From NCBI GenBank assembly GCA_050012775.1, contig JBEKGN010000003.1:124001-188000 (forward strand): 64,000 nt of DNA. The letters are read 5' to 3'. Positions 24,718 through 35,816 of the stretch are shown one piece after another. The notes beneath the pieces were generated by a model that did no database searches, had not been told where the DNA came from, and saw only the letters and a list, made by a program, of their open reading frames with translations. Each line of letters starts with the position of its first letter. Within the stretch, counting starts at the first letter, position 1. The DNA is from Roseiarcus sp050012775. Its GTDB lineage: Bacteria > Pseudomonadota > Alphaproteobacteria > Rhizobiales > Beijerinckiaceae. The translations under genes were made by a program, and so were the position numbers.

Positions 24718-26856
24718 TCAAGCAGCCCGCGTCGCGACCGGCGCTGGCGCGGCGTGGACCGCCTGGCTCGCGACGGGCCGCGCAAGCAGTCCGGGAACCA
24801 GCGCCTCCGCGGCGCAGGCGCCGGAAATGACGACCGCTTCGACGCCGGGGCCATGGGTCGCCGCGCCCGCGACGACGAGGCCGGGGATCGGGCTCTTGGC
24901 GCCCTTTGGGCGGGCGGACCGCGCGACGCCGTAGATTGCGCCCGCGCTCGCCAGATCGTAGCGCGCGTAAGTCACCGGGCTCGCCTCGGAGCGATAGACG
25001 ATATGATCGGAGAGGCCGGGCAGGACCGCTTCGGCCGCCGCGATCAGCGAATCGCCGAGTGCGCGCTTGCGCTGTTCATATTCGCTGGAGAAGCGCCAGG
25101 CCTTCCAATCGTCGCCGCCACCGCCGGGGAACCATTCGCGCGCCTCGGCGTTCGTCAGCAGCTTGATGATTCCGACGGTCGAATGACCCGGCGGCGCGGC
25201 GCTGGGATCGACGTGAGAGAGAATTTCGACGCCGACGGAATTCTCGCCGTGCACATGGATCGCCGGCCGGCAATCCGGGACGTAGTCGACGCCGAGATGG
25301 ACCATGAAAGCGGACGGCGCCGGCTCCGCCGCGCCGATGCGCGCGCGAAATTCCCTAGGCAGCAGCTGGGGATCGACGAGTTCGAGGAACGTGCGCTTCA
25401 AATCGGCGTTGGAGACGACGGCGCTCGCCGCGATGCGCGTCCCGTCGGCGAGCTCCAGTCCGGCGGCGCGGCCCCCATCGACGAGGATTCGAGCGACGCG
25501 CGTCTTCAATCGCACTTCTCCGCCGCGCGCCTCGATCGCCGCGACCAGCGCCTCGGCGAGCCGGCCGGAGCCGCCGGCGGGATAATAGCCGCCGTGAAAA
25601 TAATAGCCGAACAGCGGAACCATTTGCGCGCAGGTGAGAACTTCCCGGCCGTCGCTGACGTAGCCGGTCAGCGCGCGGATCACGCGCCGCGCCTCGGGAT
25701 CGCCGACATGGCGGGCGAGCAGTTCGTCGAACGGCCGCTGCATCCAGCGCACGGCCAGCGGCTGCTCGCGCACGAACGCCAGCATCGCCTCGACGTCGCC
25801 CGGCGATCCGGGAACGCCGCCGCGGCCGCGGCCCGTCGCCTGCATGCCGTCGAAGATCGCGCGGATTTCCGCGAACAGCGTCGCGAAGCCGGCGGCGTCG
25901 CCAGGAAATAGCCGCCCGAGCAGCGCGACATAGTCGCGCCAGTCGCGCGGCACGTCGATGGCGAGGCCGGGGAGCGAATAGGAATGGTCGAGGCGGCGCC
26001 AATCCAGGCTCTCGGCGACGCCGAGCCGCTGCAACGTCGAAGTGAGCGCGCCGCCGGGAAAGAGCCCGGAGAAATCATGCGGGCCGGCGTCGAAACGGTA
26101 GAGGCAGGGCTGCCCGAGATGGCGCGCTTTGCGCAGGAACGTATGGCAGAAGCCGCCCGGCGCGACATGGGCCTCGAAGACCGCGACCTTCAACCCGGAG
26201 TCGGCGAGCAGCGCCGCCGCGGTCAGTCCGCCGATTCCGGCGCCGATGACCGCCACGTCGACCGCATTCTCGGTCCTGGCGCCGCCGAGCTTGGGCGCCG
26301 GCCAGCGATAGGCTTCGGCCGCGTCGATCCGATGCTGCACCAGCGCGCGGATGAAGAATTTCGGGCCGAAGATCGAGACCAGAGCCCCGAAGGCGAAGAT
26401 CCCGGTCGTGACCAGCGGTCCGGCGCGCAACGCGAGGACCAGCGCGTCGGCGAGGAACAAGACGCCCCAGAGGCCGGAAATGAGCATGTTGACGGCGAGA
26501 AAGAGCGGGCTCGCCGATTCCGCGGCGAAGGCGGCGCGCGAATAGTCGGCGGTCCACGGCCGTCCCAATGCGACGCTGACGAGCGCGGTGAGGCCGAGGC
26601 CGGCGAAGGACAGCCACAGCGCCGCGCCGTCAATGAGGCTCGGCGCCGCGAGGGCGAGGGCGCCCATGGCGAGAAAACTCGCGAGGCTCCCGACTTCCAG
26701 GATGAAGAACTCGCGCCGGCTCAAGCGCCAGGCGCCGAGCGCGATCGAGGCGGCGAGGCCGAGCGCGATCGCCGCGCCCGGCGTCGTGAAGCCGAGCAGG
26801 ACCCAAAACACGATGAGCGGCGCCAGACCGAGATGGACGACGAGGAAGGTCTTCAC
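24718..26856 (-). CDS. Membrane-domain fused carotenoid isomerase/desaturase-like FAD oxidoreductase
   Basis: A 712-residue fusion. The first about 195 residues hold five or six hydrophobic segments. From about residue 200 comes a CrtI/CrtISO/retinol-saturase-type flavoprotein. VAVIGAGIGGLTAAALLADS is the FAD-binding Rossmann motif, FEAHVAPGGFC follows, and the end has GLVVAGAATHGPGVEAVVIS, the C-terminal FAD-site motif. GTG at 26856 has a GGAG leader. The protein probably acts on a hydrophobic polyene-like or lipid substrate at the membrane. No other carotenoid genes are near. Expression is probably controlled by the divergent TetR regulator. Confidence 0.85.
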   Translation of the reverse strand: MKTFLVVHLGLAPLIVFWVLLGFTTPGAAIALGLAASIALGAWRLSRREFFILEVGSLASFLAMGALALAAPSLIDGAALWLSFAGLGLTALVSVALGRPWTADYSRAAFAAESASPLFLAVNMLISGLWGVLFLADALVLALRAGPLVTTGIFAFGALVSIFGPKFFIRALVQHRIDAAEAYRWPAPKLGGARTENAVDVAVIGAGIGGLTAAALLADSGLKVAVFEAHVAPGGFCHTFLRKARHLGQPCLYRFDAGPHDFSGLFPGGALTSTLQRLGVAESLDWRRLDHSYSLPGLAIDVPRDWRDYVALLGRLFPGDAAGFATLFAEIRAIFDGMQATGRGRGGVPGSPGDVEAMLAFVREQPLAVRWMQRPFDELLARHVGDPEARRVIRALTGYVSDGREVLTCAQMVPLFGYYFHGGYYPAGGSGRLAEALVAAIEARGGEVRLKTRVARILVDGGRAAGLELADGTRIAASAVVSNADLKRTFLELVDPQLLPREFRARIGAAEPAPSAFMVHLGVDYVPDCRPAIHVHGENSVGVEILSHVDPSAAPPGHSTVGIIKLLTNAEAREWFPGGGGDDWKAWRFSSEYEQRKRALGDSLIAAAEAVLPGLSDHIVYRSEASPVTYARYDLASAGAIYGVARSARPKGAKSPIPGLVVAGAATHGPGVEAVVISGACAAEALVPGLLARPVASQAVHAAPAPVATRAA

Positions 26857-26900
26857 GGCGTTCTCCGGAGGTGGAGCGAGGAAAAATTGGCGAGGCCTAT

Positions 26901-26915
26901 GTTTACGCTGTAAAC
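26901..26915. promoter_or_regulatory. Perfect dyad, likely TetR-family operator
   Basis: GTTTACGCTGTAAAC is a perfect 6-3-6 inverted repeat midway between the start codons of the divergent oxidoreductase (26856) and TetR-family gene (26934). TTGGCG (26887-26892) and TAAACT (26911-26916) could form a weak promoter for the regulator overlapping it. Size and position are those of a TetR autoregulatory operator; binding is inferred. Confidence 0.65.
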
Positions 26916-26933
26916 TACGGCATAATGTTATCC

Positions 26934-27527
26934 ATGTCAACTTCCCAGCGATCGACTTACCATCACGGCCATCTTCGTCCCGCCCTCATCGAAGCCGCGC
27001 GCGCGCTGCTCGACGAGGGGGGGCCCGCGGCGGTGGGCCTGCGCGAGGCGGCGCGCCGCGTCGGCGTATCGCCGACCGCGACTTATCGGCATTTCCGCGA
27101 CAAGGACGATCTGCTCGCCGCGGTGGCCGCCGAGGGGTTCCGCGAATTCGCCGCCGCGCTCGCCGAAGCCGGACGCCGCGGCGCGCCCCTTTCGGCGATG
27201 GGCGCGGCCTATGTGGATTTCGCGCTGGCGCGACCCGGCATGTTCCGGCTGATGTTCTCGCCGCTGATGGCCAAGCGCGAGCTTTATCCGGAACTGCAGA
27301 CCGCCGCGGACGAGGCGTTCGCGCAGCTGCGCCACGGCGTCCAGTCGCAAGCGCCGGAGGCCGAGAATTTCGACGCCGCCGCCCTCGCCGCCTGGTCGCT
27401 GGTCCACGGCCTCTCCCATCTCATCCTCGACGGGGTGCTGCCCGCGGCGAGCGCCGAGGCCTTCAAGGGCGCGATCCTGACGCCGCCGGGGAAGACGCCC
27501 GGCGCGGGCCGCGCGCGGGATTCCTGA
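26934..27527 (+). CDS. TetR/AcrR family transcriptional regulator
   Basis: A 197-residue regulator. The N-terminal helix-turn-helix domain includes YHHGHLRPALIEAARALLDE and the recognition helix region VGVSPTATYRHFRDKDDLLAA, the classic TetR pattern. The C-terminal ligand domain contains FALARPGMFRLMFSPLMAK, characteristic of the WHG-type TetR C-terminal domain. It is divergent from the FAD oxidoreductase with a dyad between them, so it probably represses that gene and itself. The ligand is unknown. Confidence 0.92.
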   Translation: MSTSQRSTYHHGHLRPALIEAARALLDEGGPAAVGLREAARRVGVSPTATYRHFRDKDDLLAAVAAEGFREFAAALAEAGRRGAPLSAMGAAYVDFALARPGMFRLMFSPLMAKRELYPELQTAADEAFAQLRHGVQSQAPEAENFDAAALAAWSLVHGLSHLILDGVLPAASAEAFKGAILTPPGKTPGAGRARDS

Positions 27528-27625
27528 CGCGGGGCGCTCTCCCCCTTTTTTCTTCGCCGCAATCGGCTTAGAAGGCGACCCGACGCAATCCCCTACATGC
27601 GCCCAGACCGGCGCCGGAGCAATTC

Positions 27626-29032
27626 ATGGGCAAGCCGCGCACGCTTTACGACAAGATCTGGGACGACCACGTCATCGAGACTCAGGCCGAAGGCTCGTCG
27701 CTGCTCTATATCGACCGCCATCTCGTGCACGAAGTGACGAGCCCGCAGGCCTTCGAGGGACTGCGCATGAGCGGACGCAAGGTGCGCGCGCCGGAGAAGA
27801 CGCTCGCCGTCGTCGATCACAACATCCAGACCACCGACCGCAGCCGCGGCATCGCCGATCCCGAGAGCCGGTTGCAGGTCGAGCAGCTCGCCGAGAACGC
27901 GCGCGAATTCGGCATCGAATATTACAACGAGTTCGATCGCCGCCAGGGCGTCGTCCACATCATCGGCCCGGAGCAGGGCTTCACGCTGCCGGGGACGACG
28001 ATCGTGTGCGGCGACAGCCACACCTCGACGCACGGCGCCTTCGGCGCGCTCGCCCACGGCATCGGCACGTCGGAGGTCGAGCACGTGCTGGCGACGCAGA
28101 CGCTCATCCAGTCCAAGGCCAAGAACATGCGCGTCACCGTCGACGGCGCGCTGAAGGACGGCGTCACTGCGAAAGATATCATCCTCGCCATCATCGGCGA
28201 GATCGGCACCGCGGGCGGCACCGGCCACGTCATCGAATATACCGGCGAGGCGATCCGCGCGCTGTCGATGGAAGGGCGCATGACCGTCTGCAACATGTCG
28301 ATCGAGGGCGGCGCGCGCGCCGGCATGGTCGCGCCGGACGAGAAGACCTACGCCTATCTCAAGGATCGGCCGAAGTCGCCCAAGGGCGCGCTTTGGGATC
28401 AGGCTCAGCGCTATTGGGACACGCTTGCCACCGACGAAGGCGCGCATTTCGACGCCGAGGTGCGCCTCGACGCCGGCGCGCTGCCGCCCATCGTCTCCTG
28501 GGGCACCAGCCCGCAGGACGTCGTCGCGATCGGCGGCTCCGTGCCGCGCGTCGAGGATGGCGCCACCGAGCCGAAGCGCGCCTCGATCAAGCGCGCGCTC
28601 GACTATATGGGCCTTCGCGGCGGCGAAAAGATCACCGACATCGCGATCGACCGCGCGTTCATCGGCTCCTGCACCAACGGCCGCATCGAGGACTTGCGGG
28701 CGGCGGCGAAGATCGTCGAGGGGCGCCGCGTTTCCGAGCGCGTCGCTGCGATGGTCGTGCCGGGCTCGGGCCTCGTCAAGGCGCAGGCGGAGGCCGAGGG
28801 GTTAGACGCCATCTTCAAGGCGGCGGGCTTCGAATGGCGCGAGCCCGGCTGCTCGATGTGCTTGGCGATGAACCCCGACAAGCTCGCCCCCGGCGAGCGC
28901 TGCGCCTCGACCTCGAACCGCAATTTCGAGGGACGCCAGGGCTACAAGGGCCGCACCCATCTCGTCTCGCCGGCGATGGCGGCGGCGGCGGCGATCGCCG
29001 GGCGGTTCGTCGACGTCAGGGAATGGCGGTAG
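27626..29032 (+). CDS. leuC: 3-isopropylmalate dehydratase large subunit
   Basis: A 468-residue aconitase-family protein of leucine biosynthesis that isomerises 2- to 3-isopropylmalate with LeuD. The [4Fe-4S] cysteine ligands are in GSCTNGRIEDL and PGCSMCLAMNPD. CGDSHTSTHGAFGALAHGIG and the start KPRTLYDKIWDDHV are typical of LeuC. It has a GGAGC ribosome-binding site and full normal length. leuD is not adjacent, which is common in Hyphomicrobiales. Confidence 0.97.
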   Translation: MGKPRTLYDKIWDDHVIETQAEGSSLLYIDRHLVHEVTSPQAFEGLRMSGRKVRAPEKTLAVVDHNIQTTDRSRGIADPESRLQVEQLAENAREFGIEYYNEFDRRQGVVHIIGPEQGFTLPGTTIVCGDSHTSTHGAFGALAHGIGTSEVEHVLATQTLIQSKAKNMRVTVDGALKDGVTAKDIILAIIGEIGTAGGTGHVIEYTGEAIRALSMEGRMTVCNMSIEGGARAGMVAPDEKTYAYLKDRPKSPKGALWDQAQRYWDTLATDEGAHFDAEVRLDAGALPPIVSWGTSPQDVVAIGGSVPRVEDGATEPKRASIKRALDYMGLRGGEKITDIAIDRAFIGSCTNGRIEDLRAAAKIVEGRRVSERVAAMVVPGSGLVKAQAEAEGLDAIFKAAGFEWREPGCSMCLAMNPDKLAPGERCASTSNRNFEGRQGYKGRTHLVSPAMAAAAAIAGRFVDVREWR

Positions 29033-29096
29033 GCGCGATGTCAACGACGCTTCAGCTGCGCCTGGGCGCCGTTGGAGAGGCGCGCGAGCGCTATTG

Positions 29097-29206
29097 CGTC
29101 ATGGCCGGGCTTGTCCCGGCCATCCACGCCGAGAGGCCCAGTCTCACTTGGCAAGGCTCGACGAGGCCGCCCCGCGTGGATGGCCGGGACAAGCCCGGCC
29201 ATGACG
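29097..29206. repeat. REP-type inverted repeat, copy 2 (perfect 32-bp arms)
   Basis: The arms at 29097-29128 and 29175-29206 are perfect reverse complements over 32 bp, separated by 46 bp. The right arm is identical to the right arm of the element at 10918-11027. It fills most of the gap between leuC and arfB, ends about 28 bp before the arfB start, and would form a very strong hairpin in leuC read-through RNA. Confidence 0.85.
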
Positions 29207-29234
29207 GCGAACGGCGTTGGACGGGCGCAAGTCG

Positions 29235-29648
29235 ATGAAAGTCGGCGATCTCCTCATCGACGAGAGCGAGATCGTCGAAAGCTTCGTGCGCTCCTCCGGC
29301 CCAGGCGGGCAGAACGTCAACAAGGTCGCGAGCGCGGTCGAGTTGCGCTTCGACGCGCGCCGTTCGCCGAGCCTGCCCAATGACGTCGCGACCAAGCTGA
29401 TCAGGCTCGCCGGCTCGCGCGCGACGCAAGACGGCGTCATCGTCATTTTCGCCCAGCGCTTCTCCAGCCAGCCGCGCAATCGCGAGGACGCGCGCGAGCG
29501 GCTCGCCGCGCTTGTCCTGAAGGCGCAGGAGCGCGAAAAGCCGCGCCGAGCGACGAAGCCGACGAAAGCGTCGAAGACGCGACGGCTCGACGAAAAGAGC
29601 CGGCGCGGCGCGGTGAAGGCGCTGCGCGGGAAGGCGGGGGCGGATTAG
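29235..29648 (+). CDS. arfB: Alternative ribosome-rescue factor / peptidyl-tRNA hydrolase
   Basis: A 137-residue ArfB (YaeJ/ICT1-type) protein. SSGPGGQNVNKVAS (about 20-33) holds the catalytic GGQ motif that hydrolyses peptidyl-tRNA on stalled ribosomes. The basic C-terminal tail (rich in Arg and Lys from about 95) is the part that enters the empty mRNA channel in the known family. ATG at 29235 gives the usual N-terminus; TTG 18 bp upstream is an unlikely alternative. Confidence 0.93.
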   Translation: MKVGDLLIDESEIVESFVRSSGPGGQNVNKVASAVELRFDARRSPSLPNDVATKLIRLAGSRATQDGVIVIFAQRFSSQPRNREDARERLAALVLKAQEREKPRRATKPTKASKTRRLDEKSRRGAVKALRGKAGAD

Positions 29649-29728
29649 CGCCGGCGCGATTGGAGGCGCGGCCGCCGGCCGCGTTCGGCGCGCAGCGCCG
29701 TGTTGACCCAACAGAGCCGACGGCGCGA

Positions 29729-31138
29729 TCAGGCGCGGTCGGCGCCCGCGCCTACAGGCGCGCCCAACTTCCTCAACCACCCCCGCGCCTGCTTGCGCAC
29801 ATTCGCCGGCGCCGTGCCGCCGTAGGAGGTGCGGCTCTTCACCGAACGCTCGACGCCGAGCACGCCGAACACGTCCTCGGTGATGCGGCGCTCGACGCTC
29901 TGCATGTATTCGAGCTTCAGCTTCTCCAGCGCGACGCCGCGTTCGGCGGCGATGGCGACGATGCGGCCCGTCACGTGATGCGCCTCTCGGAACGGCATCT
30001 TCAACGTGCGCACCAGCCAGTCCGCGAGATCGGTCGCGGTGGAATAGCCGGCGCCGGCCGCCGCCTTCATGCGCTTGGCGTCGGGCGTGAGATCCCTCAC
30101 CATGCCGGTCATGGCGGCGAGGCACAGCGAGAGCGTCTGGATCGCGTCGAAGGCGCCCTCCTTGTCCTCCTGCATGTCCTTGGAATAGGCGAGCGGCAGG
30201 CCCTTCATCACCGTGAGCAGGCCGACCAGCGCGCCGACGACGCGGCCCGTCTTGCCGCGCACCAATTCGGCCGCGTCGGGGTTGCGCTTCTGCGGCATGA
30301 TCGAGGAGCCGGTCGAAAAGGCGTCGGAGAGTTTTACGAAGCCGAACTGCGGCGTCGTCCACAGCACGATCTCTTCGGCGAAACGCGAGAGATGGGTCGC
30401 GCAGATTGCTGTGGCGCTCAGCGTCTCCAGCGCGAAGTCGCGATCGGCGACGCTGTCGAGCGAATTGGCGGTCGGCCTGATGAAGCCGAGCGCCTCGGCC
30501 GTCATGTGCCGGTCGATCGGGAAGGAAGTGCCCGCGAGCGCCGCCGCGCCGAGCGGGCATTCGTCGAGCCGCGCGCGCGCGTCGGCGAGGCGCCCGCGAT
30601 CCCGCGCCAGCATTTCGACATAGGCGAGCAGATGATGGCCGAAGGTCACCGGCTGCGCGGATTGCAGGTGGGTGAAGCCGGGCATGACCATGTCCGCGCA
30701 TTCGAGCGCGCGCGTCGCGAGCGCGCGTTGCAGCTCGGCCATTTGCCCGTCGAGGGCGTCGATGGCGTCGCGCACCCAGAGCTTGAAATCGACCGCCACT
30801 TGATCGTTGCGCGAGCGCGCGGTGTGCAGCCGGCCCGCCGCGGGACCGACGATGTCGGCCAGGCGCTTCTCGACATTCATGTGGATGTCCTCGAGCGCGC
30901 GCGAGAAGGTGAAAACGCCCGCCTCGATTTCGCCCTTGACTTGGTCGAGACCTGCGGCGATGGCCTCGGCGTCGCCCGGGCTGACGATGCCTTGGGCGGC
31001 GAGCATGGCGACATGCGCCCGCGAACCCGCGATGTCCTGCATCGCGAGCTTGCGGTCGAAGTCGATCGAGGCGTTGATCTCCTCCATGATCTCCGCCGGG
31101 CCGCTGGCGAAACGGCCGCCCCACATTGTGTTGCTCAT
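29729..31138 (-). CDS. argH: Argininosuccinate lyase
   Basis: A 469-residue enzyme of the last arginine-synthesis step (argininosuccinate to arginine and fumarate). N-terminal MWGGRFASGP, the central LHTARSRNDQVAVDF, and the superfamily signature GSSIMPQKRNPD with its catalytic Ser are all present, at normal length. Its start lies 24 bp from a divergent TlpA-like gene, an arrangement common in alphaproteobacteria. A low-information stretch of about 80 bp separates it from arfB (convergent). Confidence 0.96.
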   Translation of the reverse strand: MSNTMWGGRFASGPAEIMEEINASIDFDRKLAMQDIAGSRAHVAMLAAQGIVSPGDAEAIAAGLDQVKGEIEAGVFTFSRALEDIHMNVEKRLADIVGPAAGRLHTARSRNDQVAVDFKLWVRDAIDALDGQMAELQRALATRALECADMVMPGFTHLQSAQPVTFGHHLLAYVEMLARDRGRLADARARLDECPLGAAALAGTSFPIDRHMTAEALGFIRPTANSLDSVADRDFALETLSATAICATHLSRFAEEIVLWTTPQFGFVKLSDAFSTGSSIMPQKRNPDAAELVRGKTGRVVGALVGLLTVMKGLPLAYSKDMQEDKEGAFDAIQTLSLCLAAMTGMVRDLTPDAKRMKAAAGAGYSTATDLADWLVRTLKMPFREAHHVTGRIVAIAAERGVALEKLKLEYMQSVERRITEDVFGVLGVERSVKSRTSYGGTAPANVRKQARGWLRKLGAPVGAGADRA

Positions 31139-31162
31139 GGTTGGAAGGCCCTGGATCGAACG

Positions 31163-31810
31163 ATGAGTGAAAACGACAAGCGGATCCGCCTCGTCCGGAT
31201 GGCGGTCGGCGCCGGCGCCCTGGCCGCCCTCGCGGCGGTCGCGGTGCTATACGGGAAAGCGCCGCCGCCCGGCAAGGCCGAGCCCGATTGCCCCGCATCC
31301 TCCGCGCTGCGAAGCGCGCGCCTGGCGCCGCTCGCGCAGGGCGAAATCGCCGCGCTCGCCGTCGACAGGACGCCGAGGCCCGCGATCCCGATCGCCTTCA
31401 ATGGCCCGGACGGCCGCAAGCTGACGCTCGCCGATTTTCGCGGCCGCGCGCTCGTCCTCAATCTCTGGGCGACCTGGTGCGTTCCCTGCCGCGCCGAAAT
31501 GCCCGCGCTCGATCGCCTGCAGGCGAAGGCCGGGGCCAAGGATTTCGAAGTCGTGGCGGTCAATGTCGACACGGCGCGGCTCGATCGGCCCAACGTCTTT
31601 CTCGATGGGATCGGCGTCAAATCCCTCGCGCGTTACGCGGACCCCAGCGCGGACGCCTTCGAGGGCCTGCGCGTGGCGGGCAAGGCGCTCGGCCTGCCCA
31701 CGAGCCTGCTGATCGACAAGGACGGCTGCGAACTCGGAATCGTCGCCGGCCCCGTCAACTGGGATTCCGACGACGCCGCCAAGGTGGTGGAGGCGCTGAA
31801 GGGGGGGTGA
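31163..31810 (+). CDS. TlpA-like thiol:disulfide interchange protein
   Basis: A 215-residue membrane-anchored thioredoxin. An N-terminal transmembrane anchor (about 12-31) is followed by a periplasmic thioredoxin domain with the active site NLWATWCVPCRAEMP (about 107-121, CVPC) and GLPTSLLIDKDGCE with the cis-Pro. It probably reduces periplasmic disulfides, for example in cytochrome c or oxidase maturation, as TlpA does in Bradyrhizobium. The start is 24 bp from the divergent argH start. Confidence 0.92.
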   Translation: MSENDKRIRLVRMAVGAGALAALAAVAVLYGKAPPPGKAEPDCPASSALRSARLAPLAQGEIAALAVDRTPRPAIPIAFNGPDGRKLTLADFRGRALVLNLWATWCVPCRAEMPALDRLQAKAGAKDFEVVAVNVDTARLDRPNVFLDGIGVKSLARYADPSADAFEGLRVAGKALGLPTSLLIDKDGCELGIVAGPVNWDSDDAAKVVEALKGG

Positions 31811-31951
31811 CCCTCATCCGGCCGCGCTTCGCGCGTCCACCTTCTCCCGCATGCGGGAGAAGGGTTTCGCCCCCTCTCCCGCAAAGCCCGTCGAACGACG
31901 GGCGTTCTTCCGAACGCCCTACGCGGGAGAGGGTCGGGGTGAGGGCGCTAC
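31810..31951. repeat. REP-type element with 24-bp perfect palindrome
   Basis: Just after the TlpA stop is a perfect 24-bp palindrome (31840-31863, core CTTCTCCCGCATGCGGGAGA). It is flanked by outer inverted blocks CCCTCATCC (31811) and GGGTCGGGGTGAGGGC (about 31935-31950), and by CCCCTCTCCCGC / GCGGGAGAGGG. It lies between two convergent genes (TlpA and ftsH) and may also stop transcription, but there is no T-run. This type is a common intergenic repeat in alphaproteobacteria. Confidence 0.8.
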
Positions 31952-31961
31952 GCGCTTCCCC

Positions 31962-33884
<1,923 letters not shown>

Positions 33885-34041
33885 CGCTTTCCCATCGACA
33901 GCGCCGCGGCCGGAATGTCCCGGGCCGACGCCGACTGTCCCAAACCGTCATTTAAGCGCGCCGAGTGCAAATGCCAAGTGAACGGCATGAAGCTGAACAT
34001 CGAATGAAGACGCCAATTCCGCCGTTTTTGCGATCCTCCGG

Positions 34042-35736
34042 TCAGGCCGTTTTGTCGATCTTGAGCCCCAATGCGTCGATCATGGTCTGCCGCATTTGGA
34101 ATTTCTGCACTTTTCCAGTGACGGTCATTGGGAATTCCTGAACGAAGCGCACGTATTTGGGCGCCTTGTAATGGGCGATGGAGGCCCGGCAGAACGCGAC
34201 GACCTCCGCTTCGCTGAGGGTCGCCCCGTCGCGCAGCTTGACCCAGGCGCATAGCTCCTCGCCATAGCGATGATCGGGAACCCCGAACACCTGGACGTCG
34301 GCGATGGCGGGATGGGCGTAGAGAAACTCCTCGATCTCGCGGGGATAGATGTTCTCGCCGCCTCGAATCACCATGTCCTTGAGCCGCCCGACGATGTTGC
34401 AATAGCCCTCGGCGTCGATGGTCGCGAGATCGCCGGTGTGCATGAAGCGGGCCCCGTCGATCGCGGCCGCCGTCGCGGCCGGATCGCCCCAGTATCCTCG
34501 CATGACGCTATAGCCGCGCGTCAACAATTCGCCGGTGACTCCGGGCGGCGCGACGCGCCCCTCGCTGTCGACGATCTTGACCTCGATGTGAGGCTGAATC
34601 CGGCCGACGGTCGAGACGCGCCGATCGAGCGGATCGTTGTAGGCGCTCTGGAAACTCACCGGGCTCGTCTCGGTCATGCCGTAGGCGATCGTCACCTCGC
34701 TCATATGCATCTGATCGACGACGCGGCGCATCACCTCGACCGGACATGGCGAGCCCGCCATGATCCCGGTGCGCAGGCTCTTCAGATCGAAGCGCGCGAA
34801 TTCAGGATGGTCGAGCATCGCGATGAACATGGTGGGCACGCCGTGCAGCCCGGTGCAGCGCTCGGCCTGAACCGCTTCGAGCGTGGCCAGCGGATCGAAC
34901 CCCTCGGAGGGGCTGACCATACAGGCGCCGTGGGTGACGCAAGCCAAATTGCCCAGCACCATGCCGAAGCAGTGATAATAAGGAACGGGAATGCAGAGCT
35001 TGTCGGCCGGCGTCAGCCGCATCGCCTCGCCGATGAAATAGCCGTTGTTGAGAATATTGTGATGCGTCAGCGTCGCGCCCTTGGGCGCGCCGGTGGTGCC
35101 CGAGGTGAACTGGATGTTGATGGGGTCGTCGAATTGCAGCGTCTTGCCGAGGGCGGCGAGATCGGAGCGTTGCGCGCTCGTCGCCGGCGCCGCGACATCG
35201 TCGAAATTCAGCATGCCGGCGGTTCGTTCGCGACCGAGCCGGATGACGGCCTTGAGATGCGGCAGTCCCGCCGCCGACAAGGCGCCGGGCGCGGCGGCGT
35301 CGACCTCGGGGGCCAAAGCGCGCAGGCTCGCGAAATAGTCGTTGCCCTTGAAGCCGGGGCTGAGGATGAGCGCTTTGCAGCCGGATTTGTTGAGGGCGTA
35401 TTCGGCCTCGTGACTGCGATAGGCCGGATTGATGTTGACGAGGATCAGGCCGGCCTTCGCCGTGGCGAATTGCGTGAGCACCCACTCGCTGGTGTTGGGC
35501 GACCAGACGCCAATGCGCTCGCCGGGCCTTAGGCCGAGCGCGAGCAGCCCGGCCGCGAGATCGTCGACGCGTCGGTTCAGTTCCTCGTAGGTCCAGCGAA
35601 CGCCCTGATGACGCGCGACCAGCGCCGGGCGATCCGGCCCTTCCGCGCTCACGCGTTCGAGCATGGCGCCGATGGTTTCGCCGATGAGCGGCGCGCTGCT
35701 CGCGCCGTGAACATAGCTTTGCGTCAAACCAGCCAT
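34042..35736 (-). CDS. AMP-binding acyl-CoA synthetase
   Basis: A 564-residue adenylate-forming enzyme. TSGTTGAPKGATLTHHN is the ATP-binding P-loop-like motif, YGMTETSPV the A5 motif, and GRLKDMVIRGGENIYPREIE the hinge with the A8 motif. A conserved C-terminal Lys lies in TGKVQKFQMR. This subgroup (FadK/AcsF-like) activates medium-chain or branched carboxylates to CoA thioesters; substrate unknown. ATG at 35736 has a strong GGGAGGAA site. The longer frame to 35820 lacks such a signal. Confidence 0.92.
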   Translation of the reverse strand: MAGLTQSYVHGASSAPLIGETIGAMLERVSAEGPDRPALVARHQGVRWTYEELNRRVDDLAAGLLALGLRPGERIGVWSPNTSEWVLTQFATAKAGLILVNINPAYRSHEAEYALNKSGCKALILSPGFKGNDYFASLRALAPEVDAAAPGALSAAGLPHLKAVIRLGRERTAGMLNFDDVAAPATSAQRSDLAALGKTLQFDDPINIQFTSGTTGAPKGATLTHHNILNNGYFIGEAMRLTPADKLCIPVPYYHCFGMVLGNLACVTHGACMVSPSEGFDPLATLEAVQAERCTGLHGVPTMFIAMLDHPEFARFDLKSLRTGIMAGSPCPVEVMRRVVDQMHMSEVTIAYGMTETSPVSFQSAYNDPLDRRVSTVGRIQPHIEVKIVDSEGRVAPPGVTGELLTRGYSVMRGYWGDPAATAAAIDGARFMHTGDLATIDAEGYCNIVGRLKDMVIRGGENIYPREIEEFLYAHPAIADVQVFGVPDHRYGEELCAWVKLRDGATLSEAEVVAFCRASIAHYKAPKYVRFVQEFPMTVTGKVQKFQMRQTMIDALGLKIDKTA

Positions 35737-35816
35737 CGCGGAATTCTTCCTCCCTAGAAGCGTCGAGTTCACCACATTCGCGCGCAGATCGCCAGACGAA
35801 GCGGCGCCTTGCGCCT

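Noticed and set aside
24589..25911. Plus-strand frame antisense to the FAD oxidoreductase
   Set aside because: Composition of a shadow; the opposite strand has clear FAD motifs.
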